Notes under the pieces: model-generated | Told to the model about the DNA's origin: nothing | The model's input: the letters and a program-made list of their open reading frames with translations, nothing else | Database searches by the model: none | DNA from: Acheta domesticus | Lineage: Eukaryota > Arthropoda > Insecta > Orthoptera > Gryllidae | Assembly: GCA_031308135.1 (NCBI GenBank) | Contig: JAHLJT010000631.1 | Location: forward strand, 31,392,271 to 31,456,270 | Direction: 5' to 3' | Length of the DNA: 64,000 nt | Program-made: the position numbers and the translations under genes | Part shown: positions 35,184-47,361 of the stretch, one piece after another | Numbering within the stretch: position 1 is the stretch's first letter | Layout of the letters: each line of letters begins with the position of its first letter

Positions 35184-38118
35184 TCCTTGTTGCTACATGA
35201 CAAGGAAATTTGTCAGCAACTTCCAACACATGTAGTATTAATTTCATATATGGGACACATCAGAATATGGATGAAGAAGAAACAAGGGCAAAGAATCTCA
35301 ACTCTAAGGTTTGTTGTAAAAATAATGTTTAATAATTAGTAACTCATGAGAGTTCTGTACATAAAGTAGCATTCATAATACAATGAAGTGCTGCATAAGG
35401 CAGATTATTAGTAGTAAGTACAGTTGCCTGTGCATGCTGTGTTAGGATGCATCTATGACTATAATGTCCTTGCATCACAAACCCAGCAGCTTGTATCACT
35501 ACTATGGAGAAGTATTTCGGAGACCACACCACACCATAGTTTACACAAGATAAAAGATATTTCTGATTCTATCTGTGAACTGGTGACTGATTCTTATGGT
35601 TCTTAGTGGTTTCCTCTTGACCACAATGTCTATGAACAATCAAGTTTAATATTACAAAATGCATTTGATATTTGCATTTTAACAGATTTATCAAAACTTG
35701 CATTTTGAAAAGAAGAATTAATATAGAAAGTGAATGGAATATAAACAATGCAAAGTTTGTAGATCAGTGCAGTCTCCAAATTTCCTCCCTCTAAACCACT
35801 CTCTGCATTCACACACCAAGCATTCTTGTGCTATTCAAATTGCAGACAAAATATATATAAAGTGATGTTATACTGGCTAAAATGTCTGCATTGATTGTTT
35901 TACATTGACATGCTAGCTGCCTCTGAATTCTTGGCTTCTTCACTCTTCCTGCCCCTTGGCCAGCACCAAAAAGGACAACCATAGGTCTTGTCCTGTTCAC
36001 ATACTTATGTCCATTTTTATGGACTTGCAATCAATACACTGAATCAACACATTTCCAATAGACATTTATAGTAAAATAAATTTTTAAAATGAGTAACAAG
36101 TGTGCAGTCAACTGCACAAACAAAATATTCAAGGTACACACCCTACAACCCAACATCCACAAAAGTCAACTGAGAACATAAGAAATACTCATCTGAAAGA
36201 TATAATACATAAATGACCAAAAAGCTTCAAATGGATCTGCAAACATGTAAGTAATTATTGTCTTCTTCCTAAAACATAATTTTCATATAGAGGATTATTA
36301 TCCTCTTCCCATCATTGTGATTATTCATTTTATAAATTTGAAATTGCACTGTTCAGTAACCATGTCACTTCTAATTTAGTTAATACACAAGTATATCACC
36401 TGGTGAGTATAATAGATCACAAAATAATATCTGCAGTACATATTTTTTAGATTCTGTTTTTGTTTAATTCAGTAATAATTTTAAATGCTATAGAAACAGT
36501 TTTTAATAACACTTGACAATATATGTAGTTAATAAAATGTCATTTTGAGGAAATACATGATTTTGGGAATTTTTAGTTACAAGTCAGTCAGTTCTATCTA
36601 TCCAATGAACAATGTTGGTTTATTGCTTAATTTTTGTGAATACAGTGCTAAGGTTTGATTCATACATTTTTCTGTCTGTACACCCTTTTCTCATAATGTT
36701 GAACAATGGAGATTTCTTCCCTTTCCGGAAAATGCTTTTATACATTAGTCTTTCTACTTTACTAAATGTTTTCTCCCTGATTCAAGAATTTTTTTGAGAT
36801 TTTGGGTTGCGTTTCAGTGAATTCTTTATACCCTTTAGCAAAATGTCCACAGAAATCAATAATTTGATGATGTGATATTTCTTATTAACAGTCACTACTT
36901 CAAAATTGTTTGCTTTCATATTACCAGTCTCAATGGGAGGAGTTAGTTATCTATTTTCATCAGTTACAAGAAACCCTCTTAATAATTAATTCTTTCCTAG
37001 AAACAATTGAAATTCAAAAGCAGTTCTCATTAACAGAAAAATTAAGACAATAATTCAGAATATTGCACAATTAATGAAAATGGAAACCATCCAAACCTGG
37101 AAGGTACTTAAAAGAACTGCCTCAGTTTAAGAATAAAGGCAGAGCCTGAAGTCCATTAAGTTTGATTGATTTAACATTTTTCATAGTAACCTGTATTACA
37201 ACTTCCTCTACAACAGTCTATAATATTATTTGTGAACATTATATGCGTATTAGAATGTAATGAACCATAAAAAGGCTAGAAATAAAACCTTAAATTGAGG
37301 GTAAAAACTACCCTGAAAAACATCTACATTAAGTGCAATCAATGCCACACTGATGTTTATATTTGGTTACTGAACATGCTTTAAATTTTCACATGTGTGT
37401 GTGTGTATATATATAAAAACTCTTGTAAAAATAAGTTTATCTCTGCTTCATACTTTTACATACCCATAGTTCTGTATAACAGCTTATTTACAAATCAAAA
37501 AGGAAAGCACCAAGGAAAGTGTGATGATTGGCATGGGCAGAGTCCATTTTCACACTTTTTTTCCATATCAAGAACAGAGAAATAATACTCCATGTTTAGT
37601 GAAATTCCCTTAGAATCTTATGATGGTAACTGCGAAGAATATACCAAAATTCTGAAACTATGTTTCCTTTTTCTATATTCCTATCTTTAAAAAAAAATCG
37701 AATACAATGGAACCGCATGCATTCAGATCCATTTCTGCACTTGACATCATAAATCCGTAACGAAACACAACAGATGTGGGCGGACGGAGTGGCAGGCGGG
37801 CGGACAACGGACGGAGTCGATGGCCAGGCCATCATTGGACGGAGTCGTCGGACCACGCTGTTCGATCTTAACGCTGAGCACGGCATCCACTCCCTCGTCC
37901 ATCGGGCGAGAGAGACGGACCTCATTATGCGTTTCGTGTGGAAGCCAGCGTCAAACATGACCCTACATTTCTATATCATCTTTTTCTGAATAAATAATGC
38001 ATTATTGGAAATTTCCTTTCCCAACAAATCACTGATAAAACGTGGGATATCGATATTACAATCAAAGTTAAAGCGAACATCCTGTCAATCTGCTTCCCTC
38101 CGCACGCGGCCGAGCGTC
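35184..38118. other. AT-rich stretch, probably 3' flank of the membrane-protein gene
   Basis: No convincing ORF. A (TG)n-(TA)n run lies near 37395-37416. GGCGGACGGAGT-type direct repeats lie at about 37778-37850, where GC content rises ahead of the 38.1-kb exon. Part of 37.6-38.1 kb may be the 3' UTR of that gene; no clear minus-strand AATAAA was fixed. Confidence 0.35.
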
Positions 38119-38693
38119 CTACACCGCCGTGCTGTGCGTCTGGATGCGCACCTTCTTGACGCTGCCGTTGCGCGCGAGCGGCGGCGAGTGGCCGCTGAAG
38201 CCCGGGTTCTGGATGCCGACGGCGGCGTCCCCGCGCGCGCCGCCCGCCCCGCGCGGCTTCTTCAAACTGGAGCGCAGCGGGGAGCGCGCGGACGCGGCGG
38301 ACGAGGAGCCGTTGGTGGCGACGGACGACACCGAGCCGTTGGCGGGGCCCGCCGCCGCCGCGCCTCCGGGCGGCCCGTACGGCAGCCCGCTGGCCGCCGT
38401 CACGGCCGGCCCGCCGCCGCGCGCGCGCGCGCTCTCTCGGAAGCCCGGGTTGCCGAAGGCGGCGGCGGCGGCGGCCGCGGCGTCGGCGGCGTCGTGGGCG
38501 CCGTCGGGCTGCGTGGGGTCGCCGCCCGGCCGGCGCGCGAACAGCAGGTCGTACAGCGCCAGCACGAACAGGGCGAAGTTGAGGACGATGAGCGTCACCT
38601 GCAGGTAGAAGGCCTCCCCGCGGCTCACGCGGAACCTGTCCTCGCGGTCCGTCTGTAGGGCGAACAGCCCCGCGGCGGCCGCGGCCAGCAGCG
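38119..38693 (-). CDS. Last exon of a multi-pass membrane protein with PDZ-ligand-like tail
   Basis: The acceptor TGTGTGTGTTGCAG ends at 38694 and the exon contributes 190 residues plus a TAG stop. It opens with the end of a hydrophobic helix (LLAAAAAGLFAL), then a charged loop (TDREDRFRVSRGEAFYLQ), then a complete transmembrane helix (VTLIVLNFALFVLALYDLLF) and a long low-complexity tail. That layout suits the last two helices and cytosolic tail of a four-helix protein. The tail has two NPGF motifs (FGNPGFRE and IQNPGFSGH), SPLRSSLKKPR, and ends HSTAV, a class I PDZ ligand (T-A-V). GC and CpG are very high, with an alanine run. Earlier exons must lie at higher coordinates; I could not identify them. 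I do not recognise a named gene. Confidence 0.75.
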
Positions 38694-38721
38694 CTGCAAC
38701 ACACACACGCCACACGCTCAT

Positions 38722-38958
38722 TATGGTGCGATTCTTCTAACGCTGCCCCTCAAGCCCCTATGACCACGATGGAATATCACACGGCGTTTCGCGTCTTTCT
38801 CCCTCGTGCCGCTAGAAGTCTCATGATCGCAACCACTGCTTGATACGGTCGCGATCATACGATACGTAGCGGACGGCTGAGAAAGACGCGAAATACCGTG
38901 ACATTTTCCATTGTGAAGACGGGCCTTGAGTGGCAAAGTTAGAAAAATTCCAGTACAG
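38722..38958. mobile_element. Foldback MITE beside the 38.7-kb splice acceptor
   Basis: This diverged family member has the core GATGGAATATCACACGGCGT and TTTCGCGTCTTTCTC, then the inverse GAAAGACGCGAAATACCGTG and ATTTTCCATTGTGAAGACGG. The outer ends are eroded (GTGCGATTCTTCTAACG against GTTAGAAAAATTCCAGTA). It lies in the intron of the membrane-protein gene, its edge about 28 nt from the acceptor AG. Confidence 0.75.
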
Positions 38959-38960
38959 AT

Positions 38961-40756
38961 GGGGTACAGGTAATGGCGTAAGGTTCGGATCCTCAAGGTC
39001 AGAAATGAGGGCGGGCCCAGGTAAAAGAGGGCTTATTTTTAGGGTATTTTTTATTATTTAAAGTACTAACATTACTTGTGTTCACTAAACACTTCTATAA
39101 CGGGTGCCTTGATAAAAGTTTTGCGGGCGTGTCCACACACATTTCGTCACGCTACTGGACCCAGGTGCTGCCACGAGACAAAACAAAGAACTGAATTCCA
39201 AGGGGTGTGTTGCCATCAGTGTCAACGGTCATTCGTGCCGCCTGGGACGATCTTTGAGTTTGCTGCCCTTCCCCAGCATCAAGTGAAAACAAAATTAAAC
39301 ACCTTACGAACCGTCTCAAAATCACGCAATGTATGAACGTGGAGGGAATGAAAACTAATGTTACAAGAAGATGGAAAGAAAATGAGCGACCCCTAAACGT
39401 GTGTAATTAGGGGAAGGAGTGAGGGCAAGAAGGGATGGATTCCTTCTTCGCCTCCTTCACCTATGACATTACAATGGCTTAGGAGAACCGAGGCAATAGG
39501 AGGTTATTTTTTCTTCAAACATTAACTTTGCAAAATTTAATTTTTTGTGTGAATTTACATTACTAACTTATTTTTTAAATACACATAAATAAATATTCAA
39601 ATCACTATATTCCCAATATTCAAATCACTACTAAGCAGGCTTTCCTTTGGTCTGGCCGGTGTACCGGTATATTACCGTTATTATCATCATCGCTGACATA
39701 GAGGATTTCAGCAGGAACATAACTCATGCCAACTACTGTTTCACCAAGGAGATAAGCTTAAGGAGATTATATTCATTATCTATAAAATTAAAGTACGCTA
39801 TAATACGCTTCATGAATAGTTTCTACGCGTATCCCGAAACGCACAGTGATTGGCTGATCGTTCCTTAACGAGCAATTCATACTTGTTGGAAGAGCAAATA
39901 CAACAATACAGTATTGTTTGTATTTGAATTGTTTGTAATACTAATTGTTTCTGTGGGGGTTCAATCTATCACCTCCGAAAACGTTAACTAAAGCTCTACT
40001 CTGCGATAGGGCAGCAACCGTTTCCTTAATCGACAAAACAAAATCAGCACGCGTATACGTTGTGTGCAGCAGCCCACGCCGCTATGAGGACCGGTTTTTC
40101 AGGGGTAACAAAACGCGGCCAGAGCCATTTCTCACGACTTCTTTGCTGTTGGTGCGCATTCAACGATTTGTTGCCGTTTATGTGGGCAGCCCTAGAAGTT
40201 CTAATACGTTTTTTGGCGTACGACACATACAATGTATTTATCCATCGCTCAAAACGACAGTAAAACGAGCGACACGAAAGCACACTCTCCAGTAGACAAA
40301 GCAAAGGTGGAGAGTTTCTTCGACGAACAATAAAAGATAATCCGAGGAATGCCAACGTTCAATCCATATTTTTTCAGTGTGACAGTTTTACGATAACGTC
40401 CTTCACGTGTATAAAAAGAAAAGGTGCACATACCAATGACTGTAACTGGAAAGCTGTCAATGTTTACATCTGATGCAATCAATAAAAATCGTTAATTATA
40501 AGTTTAAACCTTTTGAAATAAACTAAATGACATGCACATGCCTTGTTCTGCAATACACATAATGTATTTCTCTATGTTCAGATGATTATGCGTGATGGTT
40601 ATATTAGAGAACCTACGAATATTGTTGTAGAGAACTTCCATTGTTCTTATTACTAGTTTCACATAAACTGTTATTTTTGCACTATATATTGAATACCAGC
40701 CGTAAGTCTAAGGAATTTATTCCTACTCACTGCTGAATGTTTTAAGTAGCATTTGC
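38961..40756. other. No gene recognised
   Basis: Presumably intronic if the membrane-protein gene extends right. ORFs at 39076-39336, 39945-40295 and 40044-40355 (minus) overlap on both strands and have no family resemblance. A CCAAT-like GATTGGCTGATCG lies at 39848. Nothing firm can be said. Confidence 0.35.
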
Positions 40757-43567
40757 TTATTTATTTATTTATTTACGTCAAAAACAGTTAAAAACTGCGT
40801 AAGACGAGCTATGGGGAGAAGTGAATTTTGTGCACGTTTTCATAATTCTGTGGTCTCTATCCTAAACCATATTCTAGTCGAATTTTGAATACAGAAAAGA
40901 GAGTTTTTTTTCGAGTTTTGTTGACAAAATATTCGCTCCTATATAATAAAATATATTTTCAAAGGTAAATTAGCTATAAATTTCTGCCCTGAACCCTCAT
41001 GTTCTTCATGAAAGAATAATACTTTTTGCCGCGATAATATGAAAAACGATAATTTGAATAACTATATTTCCCACTGAAATTCAGAAGACGTGCACAAATA
41101 ATGAAGTTACATTTATGTCCAGAAGCAAAACAAGGGACCATCTCAGCATTTGCTCAAGGATCAGGGAAACTGGACGAAAAACCTGATCGAGATGGGGGCC
41201 ATCAACCCAGAAACTGTGGTACAATACTTGTTACAGGTTCTTTAGAATTATACAGTCCAAATGATAAATAATTACATTAACTATCATTGTTAAAATTAAT
41301 TCTACTTTCCTTTTTGATGCTCGGTATAGTCTCGAATTGTATAGAAACAGTTATGCAGCAGAAAAGATTTTACTTGGGACTTAAACTTTTCTATGGAATT
41401 TAATCGTTTAATGTCTTCTGGCAAAGTGTTGTAGAGTAATGTACATGAATTGTATGTGAATTTTTTGTAGTGAGGTGTTGATACTGCCACCTGGTGAATA
41501 TGATTACTACGTCGTGTGTTATACTTATAGACATCGGCGTTTGCTGAAAATATATTCCCGTCCTTAAGTAAGTCATTTTTGACAAAAACTACTGATTCGT
41601 AAATCAGGAGACAAGGTAATGGTAAAATTCCTAGATTAATAAAGAGTGACTTACAAGAATCACGTGGGTTGGATTTGCTTATTATTCGTACAATTCTTTT
41701 TTGTAATCTGAAAGTCTGTGAACTATAAGATGTGTTTCCCCAAAATATTATGCCATATCTCAGGCGGGAGTGAACATTGGCAAAATATACACAACGAGCT
41801 GTATGAAGGCTGACGGAATTTGAAAGAATTCTGAACGCGTAGCATAATGAGCTTAATTTTGTGTTCAATTCATTTAAGTGGGCATTCCATTTGAGGTTTG
41901 ACTGAATTGATAGACCTAAAAATTTTGTTACATTAACATCAGTCAATGGCACACCGTTCATTTTCAATGGAGTACAGAATTTTTATTTGATATGGAAAAC
42001 TGCATTGAAACTGTTTTATTTTCATTTACTTTTAATTTGTTATTACGGAACCAATTTGAAACGTCTGATATTGTACTATTTACGGTTTCTTTGTTGCACA
42101 GAATATTTGTATCATCCGCAAAGAGAACTGTTCTTCCGTTTCGAATCGCTAAGGGCATGTCATTTACGTATAATAGGAAGAGAATAGGGCCTAAAATCGA
42201 TCCTTGCGGGACTCCACGTACAATTGGCAAAGAACCGGAAAGGTGTGTACATAAAGTTCCATCATTCCAGTAAGGTATTTCTACTCTCTGAGATCGTTGT
42301 TTAAGGTACGAACATAGCCAATCTAGAGCAATACCACGGATTCCATACGAAGGTAATTTTGAAAGTAAAATGTTATGATCAATGACGTCAAAAGCTTTTG
42401 AAAGATCTAAAAAAATTCCAATAGTTGCTTCGTTTTGATCCAATGATGAGGCAACATCCTTAAGAAAAGAAAAAATGGCTGTTTCCGTAGATTTTGATTT
42501 CCGGAATCCATGTTGGCAATTTGAAAACGCGTCGTATTTATTCAGAAAGGCTTCCATTCGCACATAAAAAAGTCTCTCTAATATTTTTGAAAAAACTGAC
42601 AAAAGAGAAATTGGCCGATAATTTTGAACTTCATTTTTGTTGCCTTTTTTGAAGAGCGGCTTAATCTTAGCTGTTTTAAAAATATCTGGAAAAATTCCGG
42701 TGCATAAGGATGCATTAAATATGTGAGTTAACGGGTGTATAATGGCTGGCGCGCACGTCTTTAACAAACAATCCGGAAATTCATCTAAACCGGCCGAATA
42801 TTTATTTTTTAATTTACCGATTATTTTGAGAATTTCATAGGAAGAGGTTTCGGAAACGAACATAGTGTCTAAGACTTTTAGGGAAACGTCAGATGTTGAA
42901 TTTTGTGGCTGAAAACCCTTAGTGAGATCGACAGCAATTCTCGAAAAGTATTGGTTAAAGAGACTAGCCACTGTTGCCGGATCGTTCACATCTCTATCGT
43001 TATCTTTTAAAACAACATTCTCTATAAGGTTTCTAGTTGGTTTGGTCGCATTTTTTACTATATCCCACATTGATTTTGTTTTGTTATTGGAGTTCAAAAT
43101 ATCCTGATCGTGTTTCATGATTTTAGCCTGCCTTATGACTTTTCTTAACAATGATTTGTATTTTTTAAAGTACAGGAGGAAATCTTGAGATACGTTATGA
43201 TGCTTAGAAATGAAAGATAGAATTCGTTTGTTTTTACATGATGTTCTAATCCCTTGTGTTATCCAAGAATTGTTTTTGCGTGAAATATTTAATTTTCTTT
43301 TCTGAAGAGGAAAGCAAGTGTTAAAATGAAATGAAAGCGTTGAAAAAAAAGAATAATATTTATCGTTTGTATCAATAGTATTATAAACTGCGTCCCATGA
43401 CTCCTGCAGCAAGTAATCAATGAATAATTTTATTTTACTTTTAGAAAACACTCTACTCATACGTGTATTATTTATTGTGTCATTGTTCGCATTTCGTATA
43501 ATGGTAAGAATTTGTGCATCGTGGTCACTGTATCCTAAATCTTTTGTTTCAATTTCATGTCGAGTAG
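40757..43567 (-). mobile_element. CR1-like LINE, copy 2 (5'-truncated in the endonuclease)
   Basis: It matches 16284-19102 with only a handful of differences by eye: run lengths at 40909, 41980 and 43343, and single substitutions near 42884, 43119, 43217 and 43238. The 3' tail is (TTTA)n at 40758-40776. The 5' break is at 43567, where homology to copy 1 stops after CGAGTAG, so only the last part of the endonuclease (DLGYSDHDAQIL) remains. There is no clear target duplication. Near-identity implies that both copies came from the same recent source. Confidence 0.93.
41302..43567 (-). pseudogene. LINE ORF2, RT domain (copy 2), one frameshift
   Basis: The frame from the endonuclease remnant through the RT is open from 43567 down to about 41980, with all RT blocks including FLDLSKAFD, GVPQGSILGP and FADD. 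A one-base deletion in a T-run at about 41980 (five T against six in copy 1) shifts the frame just after VSMQFSISNK. The C-terminus continues in the next frame as 41967-41302. Unlike copy 1 it keeps TGT near 43238 and eight A near 43343. The two copies therefore carry different disabling changes. Confidence 0.9.
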
Positions 43568-44888
43568 CTTTCGTGGCCGTCATCGTATCAGGTACGACGT
43601 ACCTCTTCTGAAAACACACGAGAGAACAATTTGCAAGCAATTTTGCGGTTAACAGATCCGTCTATTTCAAACATGTGATTTGGGCACTGATAAAATGCTC
43701 AACACGGGAAAACATTTCTCTAGAAAAGATCAATATACTGTCTACGGTTGTAAGACTGAATAAAAAATAAATTAAATGTGTTTACACAAATATAATTAAG
43801 TTGAATTACTTTCTCATTTCCCATCAAAATGTACTAATTTTCACCAGGGGATCAACATCTTGTATTTAGTGCTATGGACGCAATACTTTTATCATTCTTT
43901 TGAATGTAAATTGCTCTACCAGTTCCCTAAGTTTTGATGAATATAATCCCCCACCCCCATAAGGAAACGTCAAGGGCTTGGATAGCTTCACATTGGGATA
44001 GAATGGGGCTTTACAATACTTAGTCCTGAATTCATTTATGGGAATTTTATAGAAGCTCTTTAGTAATACTGAATTTAATAATTTATGAATTATTCATAAA
44101 GGACGTTAGAAAACGTACCAAGTTTATTAAGAGCCAACTAGTTCAGCTTTTGCTAGAGGTTCAAATTCAGAAGAGCGACTAGATTTGTTTTATTCTCGAA
44201 TTTTTCAAGTTTGTGTCTCGCATATTATTTTCTGCCTTCGAAGTCACGTCGTAGGCAAATATTCAAAATTTTGACTTAATATACGACAACTGTAATCATG
44301 AAAATGATTATTTTCAGCAAAGATGTCAGAAATTGACCGGGGTGACCAGCAAACTTGAAATCCTTGAAGAAAAGAAAAGAAAAAAGAAATTAGATTTGAA
44401 AATCGGAAATTTGTTCGTTATCTTCAGAAATATAGTCAATTTTTAGCACAAATTCACATATGTCATTGTATTAAGTAAAGTGTATGATTCAATTCAGTAT
44501 ATGACAGTAGCTAGTATTAAAATCGAAGTATGTATGACAAATGTCATGTGCTTTAGGACTGAGAAGTACTTGTCTCTCGGGTCACATGACTAAACGCTGC
44601 CCCGTGCATACACGTACAACATGAGCAGTAGAGAGCACTACAGAGCACGTACATGGTTTTAATTTTAATAACTACAGATGCCTATTTTTAGACAGTTACA
44701 TTCACGGGATTAGTGACTAAAGTACTTGACGCGCCGGGAAACACGAAATGCACATTTATTCACAATGAGAGTCAAACCCATGTTCGGTCGGGAGTTCTGG
44801 ATGCTGATAGCTTTGAATGCTCGTTTACCTGATTGTCTCCGATTAATTCCACGGGTATCACGAAGCAGTGTGCCACGAAGCAGTGTGT
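43568..44888. other. AT-rich stretch, nothing recognised
   Basis: No ORF, RNA gene or repeat end could be supported. Confidence 0.4.
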
Positions 44889-45139
44889 CAGTGGCGGATC
44901 CAGAGGGGGGGGGGGCATGGGGGCCATGGCCCCCACCAAAAGGCATAGTTTTCGTTTGTTACCTCCTTTAATTTGGCAAAATTGATTTAAATATTTCTGT
45001 TAGAATTACGTAATTATTTAAAAAAATATAGTAAAGTGTCATGTATACACTACAAAATAATATACATATACAATGTATTTATTATTTAACAAAAATCTAT
45101 GATGTCCCTCTGCAAAATGATCGGCTGGATCCGCCCCCG
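44889..45139. mobile_element. hAT-like MITE, CAGTGGCGGATCCAG ends
   Basis: The left end is CAGTGGCGGATCCAGAGGGG, including a run of ten G; the right end is CTGGATCCGCCCCCG, an eroded inverse. The right portion (AACAAAAATCTATGATG, then ATCCGCC) matches the element at 46010-46381. CAGTGGCGGATCCAG is a familiar hAT-type terminus. No perfect 8-bp duplication remains. Confidence 0.65.
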
Positions 45140-46009
45140 TAGAGGGCCAAGGACCTCGTGCTATCCTACTAGTATATTCAACCTTACCGTCTTCCGTATC
45201 CATATTATACACACGGAGAGCACAGGACTCTATGAAGACAAATTGGGATTCTTACGTTGAGCAAGATAGAGCGGTATCTCGGAGCTTGGTTTCGGAGCTC
45301 GGAAACTTACTAGGGGGTTGTCAGATCAATCCTAACATTTACTGTCCGTTACCGAGGTCCTGTGTAATCACGATCATCAATGTGCGAAATCAGTGCTAAT
45401 TAGCGCGGGGGCGTTGGTGGCGAAGGGCGTAGCGCTGGGGGAAGGGCGAGACTTGAGTCAGAGCAATGGAACGCAATGCAGATTGGGCTGCAGGGGGAGA
45501 GACTTGGACAAGCTCCAAGGGAATGGGGAGTTTCTGAAGGTCAGGGCCGAACGAGGGTGAGTGCGCCGGGGGGTAGGAGGGATGGGATAGGAAGCATTTC
45601 TGGCTACCCTGGCGCCACCAGCATTCCCTAGCTCCACTTCACGCTCTTTGCCATCAGTGGCACATCAAACTAACTTCAATCAGTGGTAGTACACACTATT
45701 TTTAATCGTGTAGCGTGTCTGCGCTAAAAACAGAAAATTTAAATGTGTTTCGTTATGGACAATATGCTTTCGTTTCATTTAATAATCATATAATTACTAT
45801 CGTGAGTCGTATCGCACGTTTCTTGCATTAATGCAAATCCGATACGAGAGAATTATCCACGCGTCTATTGCGGGCCTAGCGATGCTACATTGGCAGCCTC
45901 CTACTGCGCGCTGCTACATTGGCAGCCACAATGCTAAGGCATAGGCAAAAATAAACTATTGTCTAGGAGGGCAGCGGGGCGATTAGGGTCTTGTAGCTCC
46001 ACTGGCGGA
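45140..46009. other. Stretch between two MITEs, nothing coding
   Basis: A 15-bp direct repeat GCTACATTGGCAGCC occurs at 45884-45898 and 45913-45927. No other structure was recognised. Confidence 0.4.
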
Positions 46010-46381
46010 TCCAGAGAGGGGCCATGGCCAGGGCATAAATAACATACATACAAGACATGAATAACATACAATATAACAAATATTTTTCTTCTTCTTCTTC
46101 TTCTTCTTCTTCTTCTTCCTTTATTAAGGTTAACACCTGTTTTTCTTCATACTTCACCGTCAGGATGATTCAGGAGATGTGGGAATTCAACTTTCGATCC
46201 ATCTTTTCTTCGGTCTGCCTGGATCGCGTTTTCCTGTGGGTTTTGAATCTCTCGCAATTTTGATTATTCTTTTGCTGTCCGACCCGATAACGTGCTCATT
46301 GCATTCTCACTTAATATGTTTATTATTTAACAAAAATCCACGATGGTCCTTTCCCAAAAAAATCAGCTGAATCCGCCCCTG
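46010..46381. mobile_element. hAT-like MITE, related copy with (CTT)n
   Basis: The left end CACTGGCGGATCCAGAG and right end CTGAATCCGCCCCTG are eroded versions of the ends at 44889-45139. Flanks TGTAGCTC and TATAGAAC agree at 5 of 8 positions, compatible with an old hAT duplication. A (TTC)n run lies at 46087-46118. No transposase. Confidence 0.6.
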
Positions 46382-46448
46382 TATAGAACCACGATGTTAG
46401 TAAACCTCTCCAGAACTTGGGGGGGGGGACGGGTCCGACTGACTCAGG

Positions 46449-46660
46449 ATTACTGTTTTAATCTCGGCTGACCCGTTTATTCCGCAGCCGAAAACAATGT
46501 GTTTTACTCTACTTACAGTCTCTTTTGCACCATATATATGAACATTTTACTACAATAAATTCATTATTATATAAATTCACAGTACTTCTTAAAATTTCTA
46601 CGGAAGCGCTATAGATGTTTGCCATTTGATATTGAATAAGAACAACCTTTAAAGTCAATA
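46449..46660 (+). repeat. Direct repeat, first copy
   Basis: It starts CTGTTTTAATCTCGGCTGAC and ends near AAGAACAACCTTTAAAGTCA. The second copy is at 48251-48462. The two are similar throughout, with small indels. Neither has TG...CA ends, and no retroelement coding lies between them. Confidence 0.8.
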
Positions 46661-47132
46661 AGGAATAACTTCAGATAGCTTTCGCGCAGACGACGTGCTC
46701 CGCGGACCAATGAGAAGAACGCAGAGGGCACGGGTGAGTAAAGCTGGGCAAACTTAAAGAGAAAGCTGAGAATTAGAAGTAGCAATGGTCGGTATTTCAT
46801 AAAGTGTAATTTATTAAACTATACAGATGTTTTAATGATGATTTACTTTAAAGAAGAAAGTTACAAATTTCAATCGTTATACAAGCATTGTTCACCGAAT
46901 CGAATTTGAGCAAAACTAACTCTTTATGACCTATGAGACAGGGTGACCGTCACCCACCCCGTTAAATTGTGTAGGAGGTTTTGGTTGCTTCCAAGCATAC
47001 GCAGCAGAGAATATAGAGCCGCAGTGCCCCGCGTAGAGTTCGCTCAAGATATCTGTGCATTCGACGACCGTTAAAATGTGACCGAGAACCACGAGAAGAG
47101 AAACACTGCGCGTGGGTAGTTAAGCCAACTAC

Positions 47133-47361
47133 ACTTCGGTTTTTCTATCTTTGCGCGTGGGGGTGTATCATCAAAATGGAATATCTCACGGTATTTCGCG
47201 TCGTTTTCGGTCGTGCCGCTAAGTGTCGCATGATAGCGACTGTATCCAGCAGTACTGGCGATTATGCGATTCCTATCGGCATGACCGAAAACGACGCGAA
47301 ATACCGTGAGATATTCCATTTTGATGATACACCCCCACGCGCAAAGACAGAAAAACCGAAG
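47133..47361. mobile_element. Foldback MITE with different outer ends
   Basis: Nearly perfect inverse arms of about 95 bp: CTTCGGTTTTTCTATCTTTG, then GCGCGTGGGGGTGTATCATC and AAAATGGAATATCTCACGG, then TATTTCGCGTCGTTTTCGG. The inner half is shared with the other four family members; the outer half (CTTCGG...CATCA) is not. Confidence 0.8.

Noticed and set aside
38005..38658. 217-codon plus-strand ORF opposite the membrane-protein exon
   Set aside because: It is the antisense of a GC-rich exon. The minus-strand frame has a splice acceptor, a transmembrane helix and motif structure; the plus frame has none.
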